Shown here piece by piece: positions 24,606 to 33,027 of a stretch of 64,000 bases of DNA (position 1 is the first letter of the stretch; the number at the start of each line of letters is the position of its first letter). Below the pieces are notes generated by a model. The model was not told the origin of the DNA, did not search any database, and saw nothing but the letters and a program-made list of their open reading frames with translations. Origin of the DNA: Bacillota bacterium. Lineage in GTDB: Bacteria > Bacillota > Clostridia > Christensenellales > SZUA-584. The stretch covers positions 117,060 to 181,059 of the forward strand of contig JAEWCC010000006.1 of the NCBI GenBank assembly GCA_023390815.1, written 5' to 3'. Made by a program: the position numbers and the translations under genes.

Positions 24606-26144
24606 ATGAAAAGAAGCTTTTTTGCCAATACGATGATACTTACGCTGACCTCGCAGCTGTTGCGCGTGGCCGGCATATTTCTCACGGCGTATCTCACGGG
24701 CAGGATCGGCGCGGAAGGTGTGGGCCTCTATCAGCTCATTCTGTCCATCTATTTCCTTGCGGCAACGCTGGCCTCATCGGGAATCGGCAGTACGGTATCA
24801 CGGCTCATCGCGGAATCACTCGGCAGGAGCTGCGGAAAATCAACGTCCGATGTGCTGCGCAGGGCGGTGGCGTTCAGCCTGCTGATGGGTGCCGTCTCGG
24901 GTGTCGCGATATTCCTGCTCGCGGATTTTCTGGGCGGCTCGCTGCTGGGCGATACGCGCGCGGTACCGGCTATCCGCATGCTCTCAGCCGGGATGCCGTT
25001 TATTGCGCTATCCTCCTGTCTTCAGGGCTATTTTATCGGCATGCGCAAGGCGCTGCAGTCCTCCGGCCAGATGATATTTGAACAGATCGTCCGCATCGCG
25101 CTGACCATGGCAGTGCTCGACCTCTTCATTCCCATGGGGCTCGCGTCCTCGTGCTTTTCGATTATCCTGTGCTGCATGATTTCCGAAGCGCTCTCATGCG
25201 CATGCGGCTTCGTGCTCTACATCATCGGGGTAAGGCGGTCGTCGCTTGCTGTCGTGCGCGAAGCGGGTTTGACGGGCAAGATGCTGCGCATTACCGCGCC
25301 TCTTGCGCTGACGGGATACTTGCGCGCTGCGCTCAAAACGGCGGAAAACGTGTTGATCCCGTCCGGGCTGCGCAAATTCGGTGCTACGGAAGCGAACGCG
25401 CTGTCGCAGTATGCGCGGCTTGGAATGGCGTCTATGGTGCTGTTCTTTCCTTCCGGCGTGCTGGGCGCGGCGGCAACGCTGCTGTTGCCGGAGGTCTCCG
25501 AGGCTCGCGCCGCGCACCGAACCGCCAGGGTGAACCGCATATTCTCCAAAGCGTTTCAGCTTACCGTGCTCTTCTCGCTGCTGCTCAGCGCCATATTCCT
25601 CGCGCTGGGAGACGAACTGGGCGCGCTGATTTACCGCAGCGCAGAAGCCGGAAGGCTGATTGCCATGCTCGCGCCGCTCGTGCCGCTGATGTATCTCGAT
25701 TTTGTCGTCGACTCCATTATGACGGGCCTCGGGCAGCAGATGCGCACCCTGCGCATCAACATGCTCGACTACGCGATGCGTGTTGCGCTTGTCCTGCTGC
25801 TGATCCCCCGATTTGGCTTTATGGCGTATGTCGGCATCATGTACGCCAGCACGCTGCTTAACGCGACACTGAGTATCCGCCGCCTGCTGATTGTCAGCGG
25901 CGCGCGCATCGACTTTGTCACCTGGGTCATAAAGCCGCTGCTCTCTACCGCGATTACCGCGATAACCGGTACGCTGCTGCAGAAGATGCTGCTGCCCGGT
26001 GCCGACACGCTCAGCGTGACGCTGCTGATACTGCTGATGGCAGCGGTCTATACCCTGCTGCTGTTTATTACGCGCTGCCTTACCGGCGCGGATGTCGCCT
26101 GGATGCGCGGGGTTATACGGGGCGCGAGGCGAAGGACCGATTAA
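24606..26144 (+). CDS. MOP-superfamily flippase, SpoVB-like
   Basis: 512 aa from the ATG at 24606; the frame is open 124 codons upstream but only here does a membrane protein start, with AAGGA before it. Twelve or more hydrophobic helices begin with SFFANTMILTLTSQLLRVAGIFLTAYLTGRIGAEGVGLYQLI, the start typical of SpoVB and related polysaccharide/lipid II exporters. SpoVB is required for spore cortex synthesis. The family also includes MurJ-like flippases, so a vegetative lipid II role is possible. With Tgl nearby, a spore cortex role is favoured. Confidence 0.82.
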   Translation: MKRSFFANTMILTLTSQLLRVAGIFLTAYLTGRIGAEGVGLYQLILSIYFLAATLASSGIGSTVSRLIAESLGRSCGKSTSDVLRRAVAFSLLMGAVSGVAIFLLADFLGGSLLGDTRAVPAIRMLSAGMPFIALSSCLQGYFIGMRKALQSSGQMIFEQIVRIALTMAVLDLFIPMGLASSCFSIILCCMISEALSCACGFVLYIIGVRRSSLAVVREAGLTGKMLRITAPLALTGYLRAALKTAENVLIPSGLRKFGATEANALSQYARLGMASMVLFFPSGVLGAAATLLLPEVSEARAAHRTARVNRIFSKAFQLTVLFSLLLSAIFLALGDELGALIYRSAEAGRLIAMLAPLVPLMYLDFVVDSIMTGLGQQMRTLRINMLDYAMRVALVLLLIPRFGFMAYVGIMYASTLLNATLSIRRLLIVSGARIDFVTWVIKPLLSTAITAITGTLLQKMLLPGADTLSVTLLILLMAAVYTLLLFITRCLTGADVAWMRGVIRGARRRTD

Positions 26145-26161
26145 ACGGGCTGACAGGTTTA

Positions 26162-26190
26162 TTGACATATCATGTTTCATTGTTTAGAAT
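26162..26190 (+). promoter_or_regulatory. Strong sigma-A promoter of the DUF1002 gene
   Basis: Consensus TTGACA, 17-base spacer, TAGAAT. Transcription would start near 26197, leaving a ~230-base leader before the TTG start. Confidence 0.8.
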
Positions 26191-26196
26191 AACGGT

Positions 26197-26428
26197 ACAA
26201 TTAAATGGCTGAATCTCTGCGACATGGGAACGGGAAAACAGCCGTTGAAGAGTCCGGATAAGGGCAATACTTTTATCCGGCCCTAAACGAGCCCGTAAGC
26301 GTTTGAATGTGAATATGCATAATTCTGTATATTTGGCGCTTGCGTTTCCCGGGGCGCTTTTTATTTTGCCCGGTGCGGCCGTCAAAGCGCTGAGCGTCTC
26401 ATCGCAAACAAATGAGAAGGAGAAGATT
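26197..26428 (+). ncRNA. Long structured 5' leader of unknown class
   Basis: Between promoter and start codon lie about 230 bases with clear secondary structure, including CCGGATAA/TTATCCGG (about 26257-26282) inside a possible larger GGGC/GCCC pairing. Pieces such as GAGCCCGTAAGCG recall the end of the ydaO (c-di-AMP) motif, but the conserved core of that riboswitch is not visible. It could be a cis-regulatory RNA or just a long leader. Confidence 0.35.
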
Positions 26429-27328
26429 TTGAAAAAGTTTAGTGCCTGTTTTGTGGCTGCCCTGTTGGTTATTGCACTGCTCAGCACCACTGCGTTTGCA
26501 GTGGAACCGGGCGAAGAGCGCGTCACGCTGGGCGGGGATCTGACGGACGAGCAAATTGAGCAGATCTATCAGGATTTTGAACTGGAGCGCGGTTCCGTGA
26601 CGGAAATCAAGGTGACTATCGACGAAGAACGCGCGTACCTTTCCGGGCTTGTGCCGGACAAAAAGATCGGCAAGCACTCGTATTCCTCGATATACATCCT
26701 GACGTTGCGGGAAGGCTCCGGCATCCACGTAGAAACGCACAACATTAACTGGTGCACCGAGGATATGTACGCCAACGCGCTCATTACGGCGGGCGTGGAG
26801 GACGCCAGCGTCGTGGTCTCCGCGCCCTTCCCGGTTTCGGGTACGGCGGCGCTAACGGGCGTATACAAGGCCTACGAAGACATCACGGGCGAAACGCTCG
26901 ATGAGACAGCTAAGGAAGCCGCTGCCGAGGAGCTCGTCGTCACCGGAGAGCTTGCGGAGTCGATCGGCAGCGACGACGCCACGCTCATGATCAATGAGCT
27001 TAAAAAGATACTCGACCAGACAAGAGGCATGAGCGACGAGGAGCTGCGCGCCGAGATCCAGCGGATTGCGGACGCGAACAATATCGCGTTGACCGAGGAT
27101 GAGATGCAGCAGCTCATCAGCCTTTGTCGCACGCTTGAGAACATCGACGTGGATGCCTGGGCCGAAAAGCTTACGCAGCTCAGCCAGACCATGAAAGCGA
27201 TGCAGGATGCGGGTGAAAGTGTTTCGACTTTCTTCCAGTCGGTCGGCGACTTCTTTGTAAGCGTGGGCGATTTCTTTACGCGCCTGTTCACCGGCATCGG
27301 CGATTTCTTTGCTAACCTGTTCGGTTGA
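26429..27328 (+). CDS. Secreted DUF1002-family protein
   Basis: About 299 aa. The start is a TTG with AAGGAG five bases upstream; the longer frame begins inside the leader. The signal peptide LKKFSACFVAALLVIALLSTTAFA is followed by cleavage before VEPGEE. The body (VTLGGDLTDEQIEQIYQDF ... GVEDASVVVSAPFPVSGTAALTGVYKAYEDITG) is characteristic of DUF1002 proteins, secreted Firmicutes proteins of unknown function. The C-terminus has a repeated amphipathic SVGDFFxxVGDFFxxLFxGIGDFF pattern that could bind membrane or form a coiled surface. Driven by a strong promoter and ended by a bidirectional terminator. Confidence 0.8.
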   Translation: MKKFSACFVAALLVIALLSTTAFAVEPGEERVTLGGDLTDEQIEQIYQDFELERGSVTEIKVTIDEERAYLSGLVPDKKIGKHSYSSIYILTLREGSGIHVETHNINWCTEDMYANALITAGVEDASVVVSAPFPVSGTAALTGVYKAYEDITGETLDETAKEAAAEELVVTGELAESIGSDDATLMINELKKILDQTRGMSDEELRAEIQRIADANNIALTEDEMQQLISLCRTLENIDVDAWAEKLTQLSQTMKAMQDAGESVSTFFQSVGDFFVSVGDFFTRLFTGIGDFFANLFG

Positions 27329-27351
27329 AACCCGGCCCTGATATGCGTTGA

Positions 27352-27375
27352 AAACGGCGGCGGCCCGCCGTTTTT
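27352..27375. terminator. Bidirectional terminator
   Basis: AAACGGCGG-cggc-CCGCCGTTTTT between convergent genes. A T run is present on the plus strand and a shorter one on the minus. Confidence 0.8.
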
Positions 27376-27409
27376 CTTATCCCGGGCATTTATACCGCGA
27401 AACGCGCGG

Positions 27410-28615
27410 CTACCCTTGTATGGATGAAGCAATCTGCCGGAATACGTCGGGCCACCAGTCCACGCCGCCGGTACTGCTTCCCGTGCGCACGATGACGGTC
27501 CCGTTCTCAGGCGACACGTAGATGTATTGCCCGTATTTCCCGGCAGAGAAGAAATCGTGCCCGCCCTGATCGTTTTCGGTGCTGTACCACATATACTGAT
27601 AGCCGACTTCGATATCCTTTAGGAAATCGCTGTCGATATCCTCCGGTGCCAAAGGCTGCGGGGCAATCGTCGAGCGCAGCAGCCAGTCTTCGCTTACGAT
27701 CGCATTGCCGTTCCAGACGCCCTTGTGCAGCAGCATGCTGCCGATCTTGGCATAGTCGATGGATATGAAGTTGAGCCCGCTTTCCATCTTCTCAAATCCG
27801 GAACGCTCGCTGTCCAGACTCCACGATGCGTCGTGTTCGGCTCCGATCTTGTCCCATACCTTAAGGGCAAAATAGTCCGCTACGTGCATGCCCGTCGCGC
27901 GCTCGAGAATCATACCCAGTATCAGCGGATGATAGTTATTGTAATGGAATTGGCCGGAATAACCGGCATCGATACGCATGTGATTGAGCACGAGGTCGCG
28001 CATATCGGGGGAATAATACGTCTTTGCGTCGTCCGTAAACCACGCGAGGCCTTCCTCATAGCGGATGTCAGAGCGCATCATCAAAAGCTGCTCAATGGTA
28101 ATGTCTTCAAACGGTGTTCCTTTAAACTCCTGAATAAAGTCGCTGACGGGCTGATCGACGCTCTTGATATACCCGTCTTCAATCGCAATGCCCATCATCA
28201 GCGAGTCCAGCGATTTGACCGACGAAAACGAGGTTTCAACCGAGTTCTGGTCATACCCATTAAAATACTGTTCGCAAATTACTATGTCGTTTTGGATAAC
28301 GATGAACGACGTCGTGCCGTTCTGCGCGAGCAGGTCTTCAAGCTTCTGCGTCGCCGGTTCTCCGCCGGAGCGGTAACTGACCTCCCTGTCGCAGAACGTA
28401 TCGTCAATAGCGTACGTGTAAGCATACGGGTCACTGCTTTTCGCAATCACGCGCTCCGGGAACATCGTATAATCCGTGATCTTCGATTCTCCGTTGGCAA
28501 TGCAGTGGCATACGTATTCGGGTGAATACAGGATGGATGAGACGATGAGCAGTATGGCAAGTGCTGCGGCGATGAAACCCAATGTGATGAGCGTCGTTTT
28601 GAGCGCCTTTTTCAT
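27410..28615 (-). CDS. Membrane-anchored serine hydrolase, class C beta-lactamase-like
   Basis: 401 aa from the ATG at 28615 (AGGGGG upstream). One N-terminal membrane helix (~5-30) is followed by an outward-facing beta-lactamase/PBP-fold domain. SxxK is visible as SSVK (Ser131-Lys134), the second motif as Y-x-N in QFHYNNYHP, and the late KTG-like strand as GTVIVRTGSS. The family covers esterases, D-aminopeptidases and PBP-like enzymes as well as beta-lactamases, so resistance should not be assumed. It converges with the DUF1002 gene. Confidence 0.82.
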   Translation of the reverse strand: MKKALKTTLITLGFIAAALAILLIVSSILYSPEYVCHCIANGESKITDYTMFPERVIAKSSDPYAYTYAIDDTFCDREVSYRSGGEPATQKLEDLLAQNGTTSFIVIQNDIVICEQYFNGYDQNSVETSFSSVKSLDSLMMGIAIEDGYIKSVDQPVSDFIQEFKGTPFEDITIEQLLMMRSDIRYEEGLAWFTDDAKTYYSPDMRDLVLNHMRIDAGYSGQFHYNNYHPLILGMILERATGMHVADYFALKVWDKIGAEHDASWSLDSERSGFEKMESGLNFISIDYAKIGSMLLHKGVWNGNAIVSEDWLLRSTIAPQPLAPEDIDSDFLKDIEVGYQYMWYSTENDQGGHDFFSAGKYGQYIYVSPENGTVIVRTGSSTGGVDWWPDVFRQIASSIQG

Positions 28616-28652
28616 ATGTCCCCCTGAGCATTTTCGTTGATAGGATAGAGTG

Positions 28653-28681
28653 ATCGTAACGCATCCTTTTTCATGATGCAA
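28653..28681 (-). promoter_or_regulatory. Probable promoter of the serine hydrolase
   Basis: TTGCAT, 17 bases, TACGAT on the minus strand, about 40 bases upstream of the ATG. Confidence 0.45.
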
Positions 28682-28791
28682 TCGGATTATTTTAATACTT
28701 TAACCAAAAGGCAGCTGCGTTACCGCATTCACCTTGCCCCAGGTCGGAAGCCGTGCTAAACTTAACAGAGAAACGACTCAGAGGTGACGCC

Positions 28792-29649
28792 GTGATCAAA
28801 GAACTGCTCGTCGAACAGAGAAAAGAGCTCACATCCCATCTCATCTACAAGCGGCTCAGAAAAACCGCACGGGATCCGAAAAATCGCGAAACTTTAAAAC
28901 ACATCAGCGATAACGAACTGGAACATTACCATACGCTCAAGGGGATCACTCATACCGACGTGACGCCACGGCGGTTTTATGCGCTGTTCTTCTACACTGT
29001 GGCACGCTGCTTCGGCCTGACGTTTGGCATCAAATTATTGGAGCGGGGCGAGGCGGACGCCTCCGAGGCTTACAGTGCGCTCAGCAAAGACCATATCGAG
29101 GTCGCACGGTTCGTACAGGACGAAGAGCAGCACGAGCGCGAGCTGATTGCCATGATCAATGAGGAGAAGCTCAATTACATCGGCTCGATCGTGCTCGGCC
29201 TTAACGACGCGCTGGTGGAGCTGACCGGCGCGCTCGCGGGCTTTACGTTCGCATTCCAGAACACGCAGCTCATCGCGCTCACGGGGCTCATCACGGGCAT
29301 CAGCGCGTCGTTCTCGATGGCTGCCAGCGAATATCTCTCGGCAGTACACGAAACCGGACAGCGAAAAGAGGCCCTCAAATCCGCGGCGTATACGGGGGCT
29401 GCTTACGTACTGACTGTGGTCATTCTGATTCTGCCTTATTTGGTGATCCAGAATCCGTTTATCAGCCTGGGGGTATGCCTGGCCGCGGCGGTCCTGATCA
29501 TCCTCGTGTTCAATTTTTATGTTTCGGTCGCCAAGGACACGCCTTTCAGGCGCCGCTTCTGGGAGATGGCTCTTATCAGCCTGGGCGTCTCGGGCGTCTC
29601 GTTCTTGATCGGCATGCTCGTCAAGCACGTGTTCGGCGTAGACATCTAG
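28792..29649 (+). CDS. Ferritin-like domain fused to VIT1/CCC1 transporter (MbfA-like)
   Basis: 285 aa. The GTG at 28792 is preceded by AGAGGTG. Residues ~1-130 form a rubrerythrin/ferritin-like four-helix domain with carboxylate-His motifs (LEHYHTL, DEEQHERELI). The second half has about five membrane helices in the CCC1/VIT1 pattern (GLNDALVELTGALAGFTFAF ... GISASFSMAASEYLS). CCC1 proteins move Fe2+ or Mn2+. The bacterial ferritin-CCC1 fusion MbfA exports iron in some species. With ferritin and feoAB in the window, a role in iron efflux or buffering is likely. The gene ends 7 bp from tgl, which converges on it. Confidence 0.85.
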   Translation: MIKELLVEQRKELTSHLIYKRLRKTARDPKNRETLKHISDNELEHYHTLKGITHTDVTPRRFYALFFYTVARCFGLTFGIKLLERGEADASEAYSALSKDHIEVARFVQDEEQHERELIAMINEEKLNYIGSIVLGLNDALVELTGALAGFTFAFQNTQLIALTGLITGISASFSMAASEYLSAVHETGQRKEALKSAAYTGAAYVLTVVILILPYLVIQNPFISLGVCLAAAVLIILVFNFYVSVAKDTPFRRRFWEMALISLGVSGVSFLIGMLVKHVFGVDI

Positions 29650-29656
29650 CTGAGCC

Positions 29657-30478
29657 TCAGCCGCCCGCCGTTCTCTGCAGCGCCGGGGGGAAGTTCCAGA
29701 CCAGCGGCGCGCTGCGCGCGGTATAACGGCGCTGGATGGCCGCAAGCTGCTTGAAATCGGGCCGGCCCACCACATCACGGAAATAGGCCGAGCGCGTGGC
29801 GTTCCTCCTCCGGTTGCCGTTCAGTGAACGAATCATGTCGTCGGCTCCTCTTATCCCGATCCCATGTCCGTAGTAGAGATCGCCGGGCAGCACGATGACG
29901 TTTTCCCCCTGCCACTCTGGCGTCTTAGGGTCCACGTCGGGGTTGTCAAAATACCCGCGATCGCCCAGCAAAATGTCCGTTACTTTCCTCGGCATGCCGA
30001 CGGTTCTTAAAAGCGGATCAACAACATGCCAGTTCATCAGGTAGATGTTCGGAAACAGCTCATCAAATAGCTCTCTGCCAAACACGCCGATCAGCGCCTT
30101 ATAGTATATGATAATCATGGCGGTTGCGCATTCCGTCGCATAAGCCACGCCGTATGTAAAAATATCTTCAATCGCCGCGCTGGGACTTACCCCATCTTTC
30201 AGCCGGAAGCCCCCGTTCTCCGTCCGCTCCCAATACTTTGGATTTGCTCTCGATTTATGGAATGTGGCGAACGAGAACCGGCTTTGGTCCAAGGCATAGG
30301 CCGCATCGACGATTTCTCTGCGCATGCGCAGCTCAAACCGCAGCTGTTGCGGCGAGTCGAAGCGATAATTCTCGGGACTTTGCGACATCGTGGCCAGCAG
30401 CTGCCTCTCCACACTGTTTTGCGGATATTCATCCATCAACGCCGGAACGTCAAACGAAGAGCCGGATACCGTAATCAT
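29657..30478 (-). CDS. tgl: Protein-glutamine gamma-glutamyltransferase Tgl (spore coat)
   Basis: 273 aa. Close along its length to B. subtilis Tgl: starts MITVSGS, has FATFHKSRANPKYWERT, and the catalytic Cys lies in YATECATAMIIIYYKALI (Cys117; Cys116 in B. subtilis). The middle GENVIVLPGDLYYGHGIGI is also conserved. Tgl crosslinks coat proteins through epsilon-(gamma-glutamyl)lysine bonds late in sporulation. Its ATG has AGGGGG upstream and lies inside the 3' end of the upstream gene (29-base overlap), so expression is coupled. A sporulation sigma promoter was not identified. Confidence 0.92.
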   Translation of the reverse strand: MITVSGSSFDVPALMDEYPQNSVERQLLATMSQSPENYRFDSPQQLRFELRMRREIVDAAYALDQSRFSFATFHKSRANPKYWERTENGGFRLKDGVSPSAAIEDIFTYGVAYATECATAMIIIYYKALIGVFGRELFDELFPNIYLMNWHVVDPLLRTVGMPRKVTDILLGDRGYFDNPDVDPKTPEWQGENVIVLPGDLYYGHGIGIRGADDMIRSLNGNRRRNATRSAYFRDVVGRPDFKQLAAIQRRYTARSAPLVWNFPPALQRTAGG

Positions 30479-31466
30479 TGAGTACCCCCTGATTCCGTTT
30501 TGCAGCCTTTACCTGTTCGTCGATGGGATGCTGCACCCATATTTTCCATTCGGACCGATTCTCCTGATGAAGCCTATGCGAATATTCGGAGAGCAGCCGC
30601 TGATCCTCATCCCCCAGCGTATGAAATGCGGCGACAGCTTCTCTCTCCCGGCTGTCTGCCGGAATAACGGGCTGCCGTTCGTAGGATGGAGTACCCCGGT
30701 GGATATACTTTCTTTCCAAATCAATACGGTAAAAGGCTGGCTGGCTGGCCAGCTGCAGGCTCTCGCCGGTAAAGTACAGAAAGGGGTCGTTGTCCCCCAG
30801 CCAATGTACATAAGCATCATAACGCTTTTCGGGATCATCGGTGCCACCCGCTTCCGGCGCTTCGATACCCAGGAGGCTGCAGGCAAGCCCGGCATCCTGC
30901 GAATCCGAAGAGCGGATATGCTGTGCAACCATCTTTAAAACCTCCGGGCTGCGGCTTTGAAATGCGGCCCATACCAGATTGTGAATGTTGCGCCCCGAAC
31001 GGCTGCGTTTAAATATCAGATCAACGAGGTCTGGCAGGACTTTAATGTCCTGATACAGTCCGATCAAGACCGAAGCAGTGACCTCCAACAGCTCCTCATA
31101 ATCGTCGTTATGCACGTCGTCTGCATATCCGGTGCCCCATATCCACTTCAAAGCCCGGTACACCGCGCTGTTCCTCTCGGACAGATCGTCCATATGCGCG
31201 GAATCCTGCGGCCCTGTAAACGAATTGATGATGCGCAGCGCCGTCGCCTTATCCGGGCTTAAGAAGCGGTCCAGATGATAATGCCCGATTTGCGGCGTAA
31301 GAATGAACAGGCACGGGAAAGTCAGCCGCCGGTCATTGATCAGTGAAACCGCTCTCTTCTTATCCTTTTCGCAGATATCCGTAAAGATGCGGATGCACCG
31401 GTCATTCCCTTCGTTTTTCCGTACTTCATCCAGAAAACTGTGGCCACTCGATTGGATCTGCGTCAT
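30450..31466 (-). CDS. Hypothetical protein translated ahead of tgl
   Basis: 338 aa, soluble, no signal peptide or membrane helix. The ATG has AGGGAG five bases upstream. The composition is charged and helical (VYRALKWIWGTGYADDVHNDDYEELLEVTASVLIGLYQDIKVLPDLVDLIFKRSRSGRNIHNLVWAAF), suggesting an all-alpha or HEAT-like fold. The second half is Arg/Tyr/Pro-rich (RYDAYVHWLGDNDPFLYF). I do not recognise a family. The 29-base out-of-frame overlap with tgl argues for a shared role, so a spore-coat protein or Tgl substrate/partner is an inference from context. Confidence 0.65.
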   Translation of the reverse strand: MTQIQSSGHSFLDEVRKNEGNDRCIRIFTDICEKDKKRAVSLINDRRLTFPCLFILTPQIGHYHLDRFLSPDKATALRIINSFTGPQDSAHMDDLSERNSAVYRALKWIWGTGYADDVHNDDYEELLEVTASVLIGLYQDIKVLPDLVDLIFKRSRSGRNIHNLVWAAFQSRSPEVLKMVAQHIRSSDSQDAGLACSLLGIEAPEAGGTDDPEKRYDAYVHWLGDNDPFLYFTGESLQLASQPAFYRIDLERKYIHRGTPSYERQPVIPADSREREAVAAFHTLGDEDQRLLSEYSHRLHQENRSEWKIWVQHPIDEQVKAAKRNQGVLNDYGIRLFV

Positions 31467-31570
31467 ACGCGCTCCCTGCCTTAAAAAAATGAGTCGTCAC
31501 TGCAATGATATTCAGGCGGGTAGAAATTTGCGCATAGCCGCAGGCCTTATCTTTACCATTTCCGACATGC

Positions 31571-31593
31571 AAAAAGGACAGCATCTGCTGTCC
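31571..31593 (-). terminator. Terminator of the ferritin gene
   Basis: GGACAGCA-ga-TGCTGTCC followed by TTTTTG on the minus strand. Confidence 0.8.
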
Positions 31594-31638
31594 CTGTCGC
31601 TGCTTTTATTCAAGTTGTTCTCATGCGCGGTATGTAGC

Positions 31639-32151
31639 TTATATAACCAGAGACGGCGGCGCGTAGACCCGCGTACCCAACTCGTTATCCAGCATATAAA
31701 GCCCCTTGGGGTCGCTGCCGAACAGATCGTACTTTTTGATGTTCGACTCCGCGTTTTTCTCCTCCTCGCCCTGCTCCTTGACAAACCAGTCGAGGAACTG
31801 CATCGTGCGGAAATCCTTCAGCGCATACGCCGCGGCGTAGATGTTATTGATGGACGCGGTCACCTTTTGCTCGTGCTCCAGCGCGGCCGCGAGCGGTTCA
31901 CGGAAATTCCCGAACGAAACGCCGGGGGCCTTAACCTCAAATAGCTGCGGCTTCTCGTTGTTGTTCTGCAGATACTTGAAAAACAGCATCGCATGGTCGC
32001 GCTCCTCCTGCGTCTGCACCATATACCAGTTGCCAAAGCCGTTAAGCTCGTTATCGACGTAATAACCGTGAATATCCAGATACAGATACGCCGAATACCA
32101 TTCCATATTGATCTGATTGTTGATGAGAGACACCAATTGTTTATCCAACAT
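31639..32151 (-). CDS. ftnA: Bacterial non-heme ferritin (FtnA type)
   Basis: 170 aa. Stores iron as ferrihydrite in a 24-mer. Iron-site residues are visible: Glu in NMEWYSAYLYL, Glu/Glu/His in QTQEERDHAM, and Glu/Gln in LDWFVKEQGEEE. The ATG has AGGAGG eight bases upstream. Length and pattern fit FtnA rather than bacterioferritin (no heme Met motif) or Dps. A transcription unit of its own, next to the iron-linked MbfA-like gene and UPF0251 regulator. Confidence 0.93.
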   Translation of the reverse strand: MLDKQLVSLINNQINMEWYSAYLYLDIHGYYVDNELNGFGNWYMVQTQEERDHAMLFFKYLQNNNEKPQLFEVKAPGVSFGNFREPLAAALEHEQKVTASINNIYAAAYALKDFRTMQFLDWFVKEQGEEEKNAESNIKKYDLFGSDPKGLYMLDNELGTRVYAPPSLVI

Positions 32152-32403
32152 ATCAATTTCCTCCTTTTTATTTACCTCCGCTTTAATGCGGCCCTTAATT
32201 TCTTTCTTCTATCTAGCTCTGCAGTTTTCCTGCCCGTCAACTAGGATATTTTTCATTTTGCCCTCATCCCGCCTTTCTGATAATCAGTATAACAGGGATA
32301 AGCCGCCCATTCTGTAATAAAATCACAATACGGCGCTTTTAAATAAAAAAGTGAAGCGCCTCCCGAATGCACGCCCCACTGTTTTCTTGAACCCTTTTCG
32401 CCG

Positions 32404-32889
32404 TTATGATTGGTGGCAGCCACAGCCACAGCTTCCGCCGTGCTCGTGGCCGTGCGGCCCGCCGCAGGCATGCCGCTCGCCGTCCACAATCTTCGTCTTG
32501 TTCATGCTGCCGCACTTGGGGCAGGGGATCTCGTAGCCGTGCCGGCCGTCCTCGCCGCACGGTCCCACTTCCCACTTTTCTCCGCAGTCCAGACACTCAA
32601 ACACACGATTCTTCATGACAAAATGTCCTCCTTCTATGATGATGGACCGGCCCTCCGTGAGTGCCGTCGCAACCTTTTTTCGTGCGGAAGCCAACAAACG
32701 CTGGAAGGTCGGCCGTGTCAGGCCCATCTCCCGTGCACAGTCCAGCTGATCATAGCCCAGCATATCCTTAAGGCGCAGCGCTTCCGCCTCCTCCACGCCC
32801 AGCGTCACAGGGGGGCCACCCTGGGGCGATATAAACGTTCGGCACGCCGGGTGTTCATCGACCCAGCCACAGCATCGTCTCCTTGGCAT
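32404..32889 (-). CDS. UPF0251 (DUF134) DNA-binding protein with zinc ribbon and His/Cys tail
   Basis: About 161 aa from the ATG at 32889 (GGAGG upstream). The N-terminal DUF134 helix-turn-helix has PRRRCCGWVDEHPACRTF and EAEALRLKDMLGYDQLDCAREMGLTRPTFQRLLASARKKVATAL. Then comes a CxxC...CxxC zinc ribbon (ECLDCGEKWEVGPCGEDGRHGYEIPCPKCGS), and finally a metal-binding tail GHEHGGSCGCGCHQS. UPF0251 proteins usually lie beside iron-molybdenum-cofactor-like or redox genes and are presumed regulators. The extra ribbon and His/Cys tail suggest metal sensing. A 14-bp palindrome overlaps its own transcription start. Confidence 0.82.
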   Translation of the reverse strand: MPRRRCCGWVDEHPACRTFISPQGGPPVTLGVEEAEALRLKDMLGYDQLDCAREMGLTRPTFQRLLASARKKVATALTEGRSIIIEGGHFVMKNRVFECLDCGEKWEVGPCGEDGRHGYEIPCPKCGSMNKTKIVDGERHACGGPHGHEHGGSCGCGCHQS

Positions 32890-32901
32890 AAGTCCTCCAA
32901 T

Positions 32902-32915
32902 TGAGCATATGCTCA
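32902..32915. promoter_or_regulatory. Palindromic operator of the UPF0251 gene
   Basis: Perfect 14-bp palindrome TGAGCATATGCTCA just downstream of the -10 box, covering the likely transcription start. The position fits repression, possibly by the UPF0251 product itself. Confidence 0.6.
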
Positions 32916-32921
32916 TTTAAG

Positions 32922-32950
32922 AGTATAGCTGACCTCTCGCCGGAATGCAA
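32922..32950 (-). promoter_or_regulatory. Sigma-A promoter of the UPF0251 gene
   Basis: TTGCAT, 17-base spacer, TATACT on the minus strand, directly upstream of the palindrome. Confidence 0.7.
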
Positions 32951-32958
32951 GCAGAAAT

Positions 32959-32990
32959 AAAAAGGCACCGGATAAATACGATGCCTTTTT
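32959..32990 (-). terminator. Terminator of htpG
   Basis: AAAGGCA...TGCCTTT stem with T run on the minus strand, ~38 bases past the htpG stop. It can form on either strand. Confidence 0.65.
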
Positions 32991-33027
32991 GCATGCCTGT
33001 TGATTAATGCGGTCTGTACGGCTGTTT

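Noticed and set aside
25194..26180. Long minus-strand ORF (328 codons) opposite the SpoVB-like gene
   Set aside because: It mirrors a clear membrane protein on the plus strand, has no ribosome site and gives a non-protein-like composition.
26197..26428. ydaO (c-di-AMP) riboswitch
   Set aside because: Only short pieces resemble it; the conserved GGGGACCCA and GGGGTGAAT blocks are absent.
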